Source: Halobacteriaceae archaeon Tc-Br11_E2g27
Lineage (GTDB): Archaea > Halobacteriota > Halobacteria > Halobacteriales > Haloarculaceae
Direction: 5' to 3'
Assembly: GCA_001564135.1 (NCBI GenBank)
Contig: LKNH01000142.1
Coordinates: 1 to 6,836 of the forward strand
DNA length: 6,836 nucleotides
Shown: positions 1 to 5,636 of the stretch, piece by piece
How the letters are laid out: every line of letters begins with the position of its first letter
Numbering within the stretch: the stretch's first letter is position 1
Position numbers and translations under genes: made by a program
The notes under the pieces: generated by a model
The model's input: only the letters and a program-made list of their open reading frames with translations
Told to the model about the DNA's origin: nothing
Database searches by the model: none

Positions 1-4
1 CCAC

Positions 5-1522
5 ATGGCGTTTGCCAACATCCCGTATTTCGGTCGACCGGCCCCTGAACCGCTGTCAGCGGGCGAGTTCACTGTTGCCCTCATGACGACGCTTGTCGTC
101 GTCTTCGCCGCGATGTGGCCGCTGTTCAAGCCTCGGTCACGGCGGATGCTCGATACGATTTTGCTCACCCAGAAACGCATCATCCTGGCGATGGTCGCCC
201 TCGCTGCGCTCGGATATTTCAACTACTCCTACCGACTGCCGCGAACGACGCTTATGCTGACGACGGTTGCCTTGCTCGTCGCGTTACCGCTGTTTATGGT
301 CGCTATCCGACGTCGGCCGCAGTCGCCCTCCCGGGCTGTTATCGTCGGCGATGACCCAGACGCGATGGAGGCACTGCTTTCTGGAACCGAAATGACGGTC
401 CTGGGCTATGTCTCGCCACCCTCTGCCTACGCACCGGATGGCATCCCACATGAGGTAGAGGTCACCGATGGCGGGGCTGTCGAGAGCAAACTCGATGCGC
501 TGCCGTGTCTGGGTGGTCTGGCACGCATCAACGAGGTATTCGTGAAACACGATGTCGATACCGTCCTGCTGGCGTTTGCCGAAACCGACCGCGAGGAGTT
601 TTTCGGCACGCTTGAGCATTGCCATGACCACGGCGTCAACGCGCTGGTGCATCGCGAACACGCTGCTCACGTCCTGACCGCGGGCGGAGCAGGCGGCGAA
701 TTGCTCAAAGTCGAGCTCGAACCATGGGACTGGCAAGATTACGTGGTCAAACGATGCTTTGATGTTTCCTTTGCCGCCGTTGGGCTGATAGTTTCGCTCC
801 CCGTCGTTGCGGTCATCAGCCTCGCTATCAAACTGGATGACGGCGGGCCGCTGTTGTATCGACAGGAGCGAACGGCCGAGTTCGGCCGGACTTTTACCGT
901 GCACAAATTCCGGTCGATGACGCCTGCCACTGAGGACTCCTCGCCAGGTTCCGACGAGGAGTATCGTGTCACGCGTGTCGGGCGTATCCTTCGGAAAACC
1001 CATCTCGATGAAATCCCTCAGCTCTGGGCGATTCTTATGGGTCGGATGAGCGTTGTCGGCCCCCGTGCCGTCTGGACTGACGAAGAGATGCATCTCGAAG
1101 AGGAGGCCCACCGCTGGCGCAAGCGGTGGTTTATCAAACCCGGCCTGACCGGACTCGCACAGATTCACGATGCAACCAGCGCCGATGCAACAACGAAGCT
1201 GCACTACGACCTGGAGTATATCCGAAAACAGTCGTTCTGGTTTGACGTGAAAATCGTCGTGCGACAACTCTGGAAAGTCGGGACCGACCTGCTCGGAGTC
1301 GTGAGCGGAACGTCAACGGAGTCACCCAACTCAGCTGAGTCAGACGAACCAACAAAGACCTCCGACTCAGACGAACCAACAAAGACCTCCGACTCAGACG
1401 AACCAACCAACGCCTCCGACTCAGACGAACCAACCAACGCCTCCGACTCAGCGGAGACAGGTTCAGATGCCAAGACAGTTGCGAGTGATTCCGAGCCCCC
1501 AGAACGACGCATCAGCAAGTGA
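5..1522 (+). CDS. Polyprenyl-phosphate sugar-1-phosphate transferase (WbaP-like), probably 5'-truncated by window edge
   Basis: Membrane enzyme that should transfer a sugar-1-phosphate from a nucleotide sugar to a polyprenyl (dolichyl) phosphate, the first step in building a lipid-linked glycan for polysaccharide or glycoprotein synthesis. Hydrophobic spans lie near residues 23-41, 58-74 and 82-101. A Rossmann-like segment begins with AVIVGDDPDA (111-120). The catalytic bacterial sugar transferase domain (PF02397-like) runs about 245-430, with its membrane hairpin at 255-276, the KFRSM motif (301-305), the Asp335-Glu336 catalytic pair in LDEIPQL, MSVVGPRA (348-355) and PGLTG (379-383). The tail (about 437-482) is an acidic 9-residue repeat. 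The codon before the ATG at position 5 is not a stop, and family members usually have another N-terminal span, so the true start is probably outside the window. The specific sugar cannot be read from sequence. Confidence 0.93.
   Translation: MAFANIPYFGRPAPEPLSAGEFTVALMTTLVVVFAAMWPLFKPRSRRMLDTILLTQKRIILAMVALAALGYFNYSYRLPRTTLMLTTVALLVALPLFMVAIRRRPQSPSRAVIVGDDPDAMEALLSGTEMTVLGYVSPPSAYAPDGIPHEVEVTDGGAVESKLDALPCLGGLARINEVFVKHDVDTVLLAFAETDREEFFGTLEHCHDHGVNALVHREHAAHVLTAGGAGGELLKVELEPWDWQDYVVKRCFDVSFAAVGLIVSLPVVAVISLAIKLDDGGPLLYRQERTAEFGRTFTVHKFRSMTPATEDSSPGSDEEYRVTRVGRILRKTHLDEIPQLWAILMGRMSVVGPRAVWTDEEMHLEEEAHRWRKRWFIKPGLTGLAQIHDATSADATTKLHYDLEYIRKQSFWFDVKIVVRQLWKVGTDLLGVVSGTSTESPNSAESDEPTKTSDSDEPTKTSDSDEPTNASDSDEPTNASDSAETGSDAKTVASDSEPPERRISK
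1340..1447 (+). repeat. Four 27-bp in-frame tandem repeats in the sugar transferase tail
   Basis: Four exact-length units start at 1340, 1367, 1394 and 1421. Units 1 and 2 are identical and encode SDEPTKTSD; units 3 and 4 are identical and encode SDEPTNASD. The AABB pattern suggests recent duplication of single units after the two versions had diverged. Because 27 is a multiple of three, gain or loss of units changes tail length without shifting the frame. Degenerate half-units flank the array. The encoded stretch is acidic, Ser/Thr-rich and probably disordered. Confidence 0.95.
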
Positions 1523-1552
1523 GCAGTCTGTCTGCGACGGGGGTAAGGATGA

Positions 1553-1558
1553 TATAAC
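1553..1558 (+). promoter_or_regulatory. TATA-like box for the 49-aa membrane protein gene
   Basis: The sequence TATAAC is centred about 30 bases before the ATG at 1586. In haloarchaea a TATA box about 26-28 bases before the transcription start would give a transcript with almost no leader. There is no convincing Shine-Dalgarno sequence. The assignment rests on spacing and base composition only. Confidence 0.4.
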
Positions 1559-1585
1559 AATACGGAGAGAAAGATAAATCAGGGT

Positions 1586-1735
1586 ATGCCGGTTCAACTC
1601 TCGGCGTCAGTACTGCTTATCGGTGCTGGTCTCTGGTTATTCGTTCTGGGTATTATTATCGGGTTGCTTTACTCGTTTGGAGAGTCCCAGACACCCGAGC
1701 AGGAGTACGACCAAGAGAGAGTTCTGGAGCGATGA
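1586..1735 (+). CDS. Small single-span membrane protein, 49 aa
   Basis: The ATG opens a 49-residue frame ending in TGA. Residues 7-31 are one long hydrophobic segment (for example LWLFVLGIIIGLLYSF at 17-31 region), followed by a short charged tail containing TPEQEYDQERVLER. This is the architecture of a small bitopic membrane protein with a soluble, probably cytoplasmic, tail. I do not recognise the family. It follows the sugar transferase by 63 bases on the same strand and has its own TATA-like box, so it may be transcribed separately or with it. Its last codon and stop overlap by a few bases the 3' end of the minus-strand paralogous fragment, so its C-terminus could have been altered by that event. 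Support is the hydrophobic pattern, the promoter spacing and the coding-like composition. Confidence 0.65.
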   Translation: MPVQLSASVLLIGAGLWLFVLGIIIGLLYSFGESQTPEQEYDQERVLER

Positions 1736-1874
1736 TACTGCTCACGAGTTGGACGGGGCGGTCACGAAACACCCTCGACAGCCAGCGACTTCCGCGAGCA
1801 AACTGTGAAGCCGCAAAGATTGGAGCCAGCCAGACTCCGAATCGGTCAAGCAAGCGAAGTATCGGACCAACTGT
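1731..1874 (-). pseudogene. Fragment of a paralogue of the 184-aa two-span membrane protein
   Basis: On the minus strand, 48 codons align without a gap to residues 54-101 of the intact protein encoded at 2238-2792, with 28 of 48 residues identical by my count. Both begin TVGPILRLLDRFG and both reach RPVQL before the first membrane span. The fragment lacks everything before TVGP (there the IS-like hairpin begins) and all of the membrane spans, so it cannot be functional as this protein. The first 32 bases (1843-1874) are identical to 2602-2633, while the rest has diverged considerably. An open minus-strand frame runs through it from an ATG at 1922, but it joins unrelated sequence at both ends. 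It is best read as a relic of an older duplicate gene. Confidence 0.75.
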
Positions 1875-1881
1875 TTGACCA

Positions 1882-1912
1882 CCTCCTACGACTGAAGTCG
1901 TGGGGAAGGAGG
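1882..1912. mobile_element. Hairpin resembling a right end of an IS200/IS605 (TnpB-type) element, remnant
   Basis: An outer pair CCTCC (1882-1886) and GGAGG (1908-1912) encloses a perfect inner stem ACGACT-GA-AGTCGT (1888-1901). Hairpins with a GACTGAAGTC core are, to my knowledge, common at the ends of archaeal IS200/IS605 and IS1341-type elements, which carry subterminal palindromes rather than terminal inverted repeats. No transposase or TnpB coding sequence remains nearby, so this would be a scar or a non-autonomous derivative such as the palindrome-associated elements (PATEs) described in haloarchaea. It sits exactly between the orphan antitoxin gene and the paralogous fragment, as expected of a rearrangement junction. 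Confidence 0.45.
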
Positions 1913-1918
1913 CCAAGA

Positions 1919-2167
1919 TCATTCGTCGGTATGAGCGCCGAGCGCTTCGAGCGTCTCATCGATGTTTTCGGCAGTCGTCTCCTCAATATCATCGACAGCA
2001 TCCTGAAACGCAGTTAACTCCTCTTCGTCAAAACCCATATCAAACTCAGCCATATCCCAATCAGTCAGTAGACGCTCGATTGCGTCGCTAAACGTCTCAT
2101 CAGGGTGCTTCTTATCGGCGATTTTGGCATAGAGGTCCTCGTCGAGACGGACCTGTTTTGTCCCCAT
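1919..2167 (-). CDS. Orphan VapB-type antitoxin, 82 aa
   Basis: The 82-residue acidic protein starts GTKQVRLDEDLYAKI and continues with DETFSDAIERLL, the pattern of archaeal VapB antitoxins of the DUF217-like or DUF7557-like group: a short strand, a helix, then a SFS/TFS-x-x-I-x-x-L helix for DNA-binding dimerisation. Residues 40-82 are an Asp/Glu-rich C-terminal arm, the part that normally wraps a PIN toxin. It should repress its own promoter and neutralise a VapC ribonuclease. However, the toxin gene expected directly downstream on the minus strand is absent. The antitoxin TGA overlaps an ATG as ATGA (1919-1922), the usual VapBC coupling, but this frame reads only MIL before turning into the hairpin scar and the membrane-protein fragment. 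It may persist as a solitary regulator or an antitoxin protecting against related toxins. Confidence 0.8.
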   Translation of the reverse strand: MGTKQVRLDEDLYAKIADKKHPDETFSDAIERLLTDWDMAEFDMGFDEEELTAFQDAVDDIEETTAENIDETLEALGAHTDE

Positions 2168-2200
2168 ACGTAAACGTCGTTGACAGCAAAAGTAAGTTTA
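2168..2200 (-). promoter_or_regulatory. Putative promoter/operator of the orphan antitoxin
   Basis: Reading the minus strand, a TATA-like TAAACTTA (2200-2193) lies about 26-33 bases before the ATG at 2167, consistent with a leaderless start. Directly before the ATG is the dyad ACGT-AA-ACGT (2168-2177), a possible autoregulatory site. Both are weak motifs judged by spacing. Confidence 0.3.
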
Positions 2201-2237
2201 TCGCAGTAGCAGGTGGATACTCACCGCTGTCGGTACC

Positions 2238-2792
2238 TCACTCTGTGTCGGAACACCCCTCCCCGTCGCTTTTGTCCGCCGCTACAGTCTCAGCGGAGGG
2301 TTGTTCCGGCGGTGCAAACACGCTGGCAAGAAGCTGGTAGCCACGACTATCCGTCAGTTCAGCCCACGAGAGCGTTACTCGCATCCCGAGAAGGCTGCCA
2401 CCCATAATCAGGCTCACGAGTCCAAACGAGAGAAGAGAGCGCGCGCCCTGAACCGCCAGGACCGCCAGCAGACTGACAGCAACGACAGCAACAACCACAC
2501 TAATCAGTTGCACCGGGCGTGCAAGCAGTGCACGGTACAGATAATTGCTGCCACGACCGACAGCCGAACGAGAGACGACCGGTCCAAGCCACGCACCAAA
2601 CCGGTCAAGCAAGCGAAGTATCGGACCAACTGTGTAGGTTTCGCGCAAGTCGATGACGATAACCTCCGGCTCTGGCTCCGCTGTGAGCCAGCGATAGAGA
2701 TAGGAATGGCTGATTGCCGCTGTGAGTCGGCGTTTGACCGCCCCGAGGCGAGTTGCGATGACCGAATTATCGAGAATATCTGTCGTGTTCAT
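2238..2792 (-). CDS. Two-span membrane protein, 184 aa, partner of the DUF4330 protein
   Basis: The first 93 residues are soluble-looking and basic to mixed, with VIVIDLRET (45-51 region) and the conserved-looking TVGPILRLLDRFG (54-66). Two strongly hydrophobic spans follow, about 95-115 and 119-139, and then a Glu/Asp-rich tail. I recognise no named domain. The ATG lies 15 bases after the stop of the DUF4330 gene, so the two almost certainly share a transcript and probably act together at the cytoplasmic membrane. The presence of a second, decayed copy of the TVGP-to-RPVQL region at 1731-1874 shows this family was duplicated locally. Its closeness to the sugar transferase suggests a surface or glycan-related role, which is inference from context only. 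Confidence 0.8.
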   Translation of the reverse strand: MNTTDILDNSVIATRLGAVKRRLTAAISHSYLYRWLTAEPEPEVIVIDLRETYTVGPILRLLDRFGAWLGPVVSRSAVGRGSNYLYRALLARPVQLISVVVAVVAVSLLAVLAVQGARSLLSFGLVSLIMGGSLLGMRVTLSWAELTDSRGYQLLASVFAPPEQPSAETVAADKSDGEGCSDTE

Positions 2793-2807
2793 CTGTTGTG
2801 AGAGAAG

Positions 2808-4013
2808 TTAGCGTTCGATATCCGAAAGCGTCATTTCGACTGTCAACTCGCCAAAGTCGAGTGCAACAGTTTCGCCAGTTCGGATGGACTCCCCACGGAA
2901 GGCAAGTGTTCCATCATCCCGTTCCCGAACGGTCAACTCGCCGGTGAGTTCGACATCCTTATTCTGCGGATGCTCGCGAGCAAAGATGTTCCCGTCATCG
3001 GATTCGAGAATGACCTCAGCGGGTTGGGTCTCAACGCCAGTTACCTCGACAGTAGTGAGTCCGCCTGCCTGTTCGGTCAGTCCAGGGGTCAGGCTATCGG
3101 CAACGGCTGGCGAGACGCCCGTCGCTGAGAGAGTCGCTTCGACCGTTCGCTCGGTTCCCGCTTTGTCGAGGGTTCCACGTCGCGTGATTTCGCCCTCGAT
3201 ATCGTACGCGTCAGTCTGGAGTGGGAGTGTCGACCCAACGCGGACGTCCCCATCACCGAAGTTGGTTGTTCCCTCCCGCTCGATCGTCTGTGCCGTCACA
3301 CCCAGCACGACCGTTCGCATGTCCGACTGTCCTGTGGCATAGGTGGTGACTTCCTCGACCGTGACAAGCGGCCTGTCCCCAATCATGTCGGTATCGCCTG
3401 CCTCGATATCCTCAGCGACCGAGGCAGGGACATCCGTCCGCAGGAGGAACTCCGAATCGGAGACTGGGAGTGTGTCATCCGAACTGTCTCGTGAGAGAAC
3501 GTCACCGCTCACGGCGTAATCGTCGGTTTGAATAGCGAGTTCATCGCCAAGCCTCACCGGACTCCCGTCGAACGTGAACGGCTGGTCAGCCTCGCCATCA
3601 TCTTCGATGACTGTCGTGTTGAGGGCAACCCGAACCAGCAGGTTCGTGCCCCCATTATCGTGATATCGGTAGCTATCCGTGATTTCCAGCGTGTCGCTCT
3701 CGTTCGGTGCCCACGTGTCCCCATCCGTTATTGCCGAGGCGATATGCTGTGGCTGGGTGCCGAGGTCAAGTGTCGCATATCGCGTCTCCGTTCGTTCCGT
3801 CGGCGTCTCGTCGCCGTTCTCGTCAGTCTCGTTCGGTTCCTCGCCGTTGGTATCGTCAGCTGGGTCGTCTCCCGGCGAGAGGACTAGCGCTGCCCCCGCG
3901 CCGACGACCGCGATAACGAGAAGAATTACAAACAGGTCGATAATATTGATACGGCCGAAGAGATTCCCGTTCTCGTCGAGAATTCGGCCACCAGAGCCGT
4001 CTGCATCTGCCAT
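2808..4013 (-). CDS. DUF4330 domain membrane-anchored protein with three tandem domain copies, 401 aa
   Basis: The N-terminus ILDENGNLFGRINIIDL (11-27) is the signature of DUF4330 and leads straight into one membrane span (about 25-46). A 30-residue Asp/Glu/Thr linker (47-76) follows, then an extracytoplasmic region. That region holds three related units of about 95-110 residues: roughly 76-174, 187-278 and 290-399. Each ends in a module of the form G-x-x-[VI]-R-x-G followed by a short strand pair: SPVRLGDELAIQTDDYAVSG (151-170), GDVRVGSTLPLQTDAYDIEG (255-274) and ESIRTGETVALDF (375-387). Bacterial DUF4330 proteins are, as I recall, about half this length. The molecular function of the family is unknown. 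It is first in an operon with the 184-aa membrane protein. The start is supported by a TATA-like box 28 bases upstream. Confidence 0.88.
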   Translation of the reverse strand: MADADGSGGRILDENGNLFGRINIIDLFVILLVIAVVGAGAALVLSPGDDPADDTNGEEPNETDENGDETPTERTETRYATLDLGTQPQHIASAITDGDTWAPNESDTLEITDSYRYHDNGGTNLLVRVALNTTVIEDDGEADQPFTFDGSPVRLGDELAIQTDDYAVSGDVLSRDSSDDTLPVSDSEFLLRTDVPASVAEDIEAGDTDMIGDRPLVTVEEVTTYATGQSDMRTVVLGVTAQTIEREGTTNFGDGDVRVGSTLPLQTDAYDIEGEITRRGTLDKAGTERTVEATLSATGVSPAVADSLTPGLTEQAGGLTTVEVTGVETQPAEVILESDDGNIFAREHPQNKDVELTGELTVRERDDGTLAFRGESIRTGETVALDFGELTVEMTLSDIER

Positions 4014-4037
4014 TGCATCGTTGTTCTCACCGACTCC

Positions 4038-4045
4038 TGTAAACG
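4038..4045 (-). promoter_or_regulatory. TATA-like box of the DUF4330 operon
   Basis: On the minus strand CGTTTACA is centred about 28 bases before the ATG at 4013, the spacing of a leaderless haloarchaeal promoter. No Shine-Dalgarno sequence precedes the start. The MITE-like element begins about 55 bases further upstream and could influence this promoter. Confidence 0.45.
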
Positions 4046-4099
4046 TACTGGTCGCGAGAGGGAAAACCAGACAGTGACTGCGGCAGATGTCACACAGAA

Positions 4100-4185
4100 C
4101 TATAGTAACAACTGAAACGATTTACACACCGATCGCACAGCCTTCGTGCGATCGGGTGCGCATTGACTTTCAGTGGCTACTATAG
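4100..4185. mobile_element. 86-bp MITE-like foldback element with imperfect terminal inverted repeats
   Basis: The left end (4100-4117) is CTATAGTAACAACTGAAA. The reverse complement of the right end (4168-4185) is CTATAGTAGCCACTGAAA, matching 16 of 18 bases. Inside is a perfect 10-bp stem, CCGATCGCAC and GTGCGATCGG, around a 7-base loop. There is no room for a gene, so this would be a non-autonomous element mobilised by a transposase encoded elsewhere. I see no clear target duplication in the flanks, which suggests an old insertion or a flank altered later. It separates the DUF4330 promoter from the toxin-antitoxin island. The family cannot be settled without comparing the ends with known haloarchaeal insertion sequences. 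Confidence 0.6.
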
Positions 4186-4223
4186 CGAGATTGCTGGCAA
4201 GCGTGTGTTCTTCTCGACGAGAT

Positions 4224-4236
4224 CACTCTCAGAGTG
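4224..4236. other. Short palindrome downstream of the first PIN toxin gene
   Basis: CACTCT-C-AGAGTG is a perfect 6-bp inverted repeat with one central base, lying 20 bases after the toxin stop codon on the minus strand. It has no T-rich run behind it, so it is not a typical archaeal terminator. It may stabilise the 3' end of the transcript or be a protein-binding dyad. The core ACTCTnAGAGT resembles the dyads of the 38-bp repeats. Confidence 0.3.
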
Positions 4237-4255
4237 GTCTGTATCCGTAAACAAA

Positions 4256-4765
4256 TCAACCGTCAAGTAACGAACGAGCACGTTGCACGTAGCTGTTCGT
4301 TTCCCAACTACGAGCCGTGCTGATTTGTTCGAGAAGCGGTCGAGCATCGGCAGGTGACAGTTGCTCGGTTCGAACCAGTACTGAGAGCAGTGTCGGCGTC
4401 GTAACAAGTCGGGTATCAGCGAGTGAGGCATGGATGAGGCCGAGCTGGTTGAACTCGTCACACAACAAAAGGGACGCGTCGAGTTCATTCGCCAGAGAGA
4501 CAGCGGCGTTTTCGCCTGCATCGAGCGGGAACGCAGCGTCGAGCTCGACCGAGCGTGTCTCGAAGCGCTCCACCCGGTCAAGGAGGGTGGTTGCAGAACG
4601 TCCGTGCACGTCGTCGTACACGGCTATCTCCTTGAGTTCCTCAGTCACCACTGCTGGGATGACGACCTCGTATCGAGACAGACATATCTTGAGTGGATCC
4701 GGAGCCATCCCAGCACCAATCCCAAGACTGACGAGCGCGGAGGTATCTGCGACGAGCAACGACAT
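4256..4765 (-). CDS. PIN-domain toxin, DUF3368-like, 169 aa
   Basis: Probable Mg-dependent ribonuclease toxin. The PIN-like active-site acids are visible: Asp7 in VADTSALVSLG, Glu42-Glu43 in VVTEELKEI, Glu85 in DAGENAAVSLANE and Asp103-Glu104 in LLCDEFNQL. The G-E-x-A-A-x-x-L-A pattern with Glu as the third acid, and the late T-x-x-L-L-x-V-L-V segment, are typical of DUF3368 PIN proteins rather than classical VapC. The usual final D-D-x-x-x-R is altered to CDEFNQL, so activity is likely but not certain. The ATG directly follows the antitoxin stop codon (TAG then ATG, no spacer), giving tight translational coupling. It is the second gene of a two-gene operon. Confidence 0.82.
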   Translation of the reverse strand: MSLLVADTSALVSLGIGAGMAPDPLKICLSRYEVVIPAVVTEELKEIAVYDDVHGRSATTLLDRVERFETRSVELDAAFPLDAGENAAVSLANELDASLLLCDEFNQLGLIHASLADTRLVTTPTLLSVLVRTEQLSPADARPLLEQISTARSWETNSYVQRARSLLDG

Positions 4766-5068
4766 CTATACGTCGGCAACCTCGTCGATGAAATCCGCAT
4801 CCAACTGCTGTTTCAACACGCGGAGGTTTGCCGCCTCCTCGGCACCAACGAGTGTCTTGAGTTGCTCAAAAGAAAGTTCCTCGTCGTAGTAGGCGGCTGC
4901 AATCTCCTGGACCATCGTATCATCATGAGTCGCGTCCTGCAGGTATTCCCGCAGCGCAGTAACGAGAATGTCAGTCCGGTCTTCTCCAAGTACGTCCGCG
5001 AGTGCATCAGTCCGGTCGATGAGTCGATGGGGCGCTCGGAACTGGACCCGCTTCTTGTCGCTGCTCAT
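4766..5068 (-). CDS. Antitoxin with ribbon-helix-helix-like N-terminus and UPF0175-like C-terminus, 100 aa
   Basis: Residues 7-44 (RVQFRAPHRLIDRTDALADV onward) have the strand-helix-helix pattern of a ribbon-helix-helix DNA-binding domain. Residues 55-83, including EIAAAYYDEELSFEQLKTLV, resemble the UPF0175 pattern in which a short helix is followed by a Y-x-x-x-x-[IL]-S-x-x-x-L segment and a second helix. UPF0175 antitoxins are known to pair with DUF3368 PIN toxins in archaea and bacteria, which agrees with its downstream neighbour. It should bind the toxin and repress the shared promoter. Two near-identical TGTGTACA direct repeats just upstream are candidate operators. Confidence 0.8.
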   Translation of the reverse strand: MSSDKKRVQFRAPHRLIDRTDALADVLGEDRTDILVTALREYLQDATHDDTMVQEIAAAYYDEELSFEQLKTLVGAEEAANLRVLKQQLDADFIDEVADV

Positions 5069-5070
5069 TA

Positions 5071-5122
5071 TGTGTACAATGTGAGTGTGACTACTTGACT
5101 CTTGTTGTGTGTACAGTGTGAG
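5071..5122. promoter_or_regulatory. Paired 15-bp direct repeats upstream of the UPF0175-like antitoxin
   Basis: TGTGTACAATGTGAG (5071-5085) and TGTGTACAGTGTGAG (5108-5122) differ at one base. They are spaced 37 bases start to start, and the first lies 2 bases before the antitoxin start codon. Each contains the palindrome TGTACA. Position and duplication fit an autoregulatory operator for the downstream module. No obvious TATA box stands at the usual distance. Confidence 0.5.
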
Positions 5123-5151
5123 CCACTGTTTGCTGCCGTGAGCGTTGGATT

Positions 5152-5189
5152 ATCGTACTTTGAAGTATGATACTCTAGAGTATTATAAT
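5152..5189. repeat. 38-bp direct repeat, copy 1 (left flank of the VapBC module)
   Basis: It matches 5981-6018 at 36 of 38 bases. It is built of two dyads starting 15 bases apart: TACTTTGAAGTA at 5156-5167 and TACTCTAGAGTA at 5171-5182, the latter inside the perfect 14-bp palindrome ATACTCTAGAGTAT (5170-5183). The end nearest the VapC gene is AT-rich (ATTATAAT) and could serve as a TATA element on the minus strand. It lies 34 bases after the VapC stop codon. Confidence 0.85.
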
Positions 5190-5222
5190 TGTGTTCAGTC
5201 CGAGCGAGTGTTTAGCTACCGA

Positions 5223-5636
5223 CTAGAACCCTTCCCAGTCGATGACCTGGACGCCCTCCATCCGTTCGAAATCGTCGACATTCGCGGTGACGACCGGCAG
5301 CTGTTGTGTCCGGGCCGTTGCACCGATATAACTGTCGTGAAGATCGTTGAGTGGTTGTCCCTGCTCTCGCAGTGTTGCGATGAGTTCAGCAGCGGTTGTC
5401 GCCACCGGCCGAGAAATTGGGTGGATATCGAACCGGGCAAGCAGTCTGTCGAGTTGGTTCATTGCAGTCTCGTATGCATCGGTTCCCTGGTCGTACTGCA
5501 GTTCAACTCCGAGACGGAGTTCAGTTACACTGACCATACTGACCAGGTGTCTTCCCTGTTCGTCGAGTTTCCGAACTTTCCGGTCAATACCCCCACGATC
5601 AATATCGACGATGACAGAGGTATCAAGAACTTTCAT
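5223..5636 (-). CDS. vapC: VapC-type PIN ribonuclease toxin, 137 aa
   Basis: A classical VapC length and layout. The acidic residues of the PIN active site are Asp5 in MKVLDTSVIVD, Glu39 in VSVTELRLG, Asp101 in LNDLHDSYIGATA and Asp121-Asp122 in VVTANVDDFERM. VapC toxins cleave specific RNAs, often tRNA or rRNA, when released from VapB. The ATG lies inside the last codons of the antitoxin gene (14-base overlap), the usual coupled arrangement. The gene sits between the two 38-bp direct repeats, so the whole module could have moved, or could be lost, as a unit. The RNA target cannot be predicted from sequence alone. Confidence 0.9.
   Translation of the reverse strand: MKVLDTSVIVDIDRGGIDRKVRKLDEQGRHLVSMVSVTELRLGVELQYDQGTDAYETAMNQLDRLLARFDIHPISRPVATTAAELIATLREQGQPLNDLHDSYIGATARTQQLPVVTANVDDFERMEGVQVIDWEGF

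Noticed and set aside
284..1267. Long minus-strand open frame of 327 codons opposite the sugar transferase
   Set aside because: It is antisense to a gene with clear catalytic motifs and reads as Cys/His/Arg-rich low-acid protein, typical of a shadow frame in GC-rich haloarchaeal DNA.
1340..1447. 27-bp repeats as CRISPR or iterons
   Set aside because: They are head-to-tail without spacers and are in frame inside a coding region.
1656..1922. Minus-strand 88-codon frame starting at the ATGA overlap as a functional toxin gene
   Set aside because: It has no PIN acidic residues and is a chain of hairpin scar, membrane-protein fragment and antisense of the 49-aa gene; treated as a rearrangement junction instead.
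2301..2801. Plus-strand open frame of 166 codons opposite the 184-aa membrane protein
   Set aside because: The product is rich in Arg, Cys and Gln without domain-like pattern, whereas the minus strand gives clear membrane spans and an operon spacing of 15 bases.
4131..4157. Internal stem of the foldback element as a transcription terminator
   Set aside because: No T-rich tract follows on either strand and the stem sits symmetrically inside terminal inverted repeats, which fits a mobile element better.
4186..4255. Further gene remnants between the foldback element and the DUF3368-like toxin
   Set aside because: No frame resembled a known protein on either strand; only a 13-bp palindrome stood out.
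4430..5098. Plus-strand open frame of 222 codons across the DUF3368-like PIN module
   Set aside because: The opposite strand encodes two recognisable, tightly coupled TA genes; this frame is their mirror and has no promoter or domain pattern.
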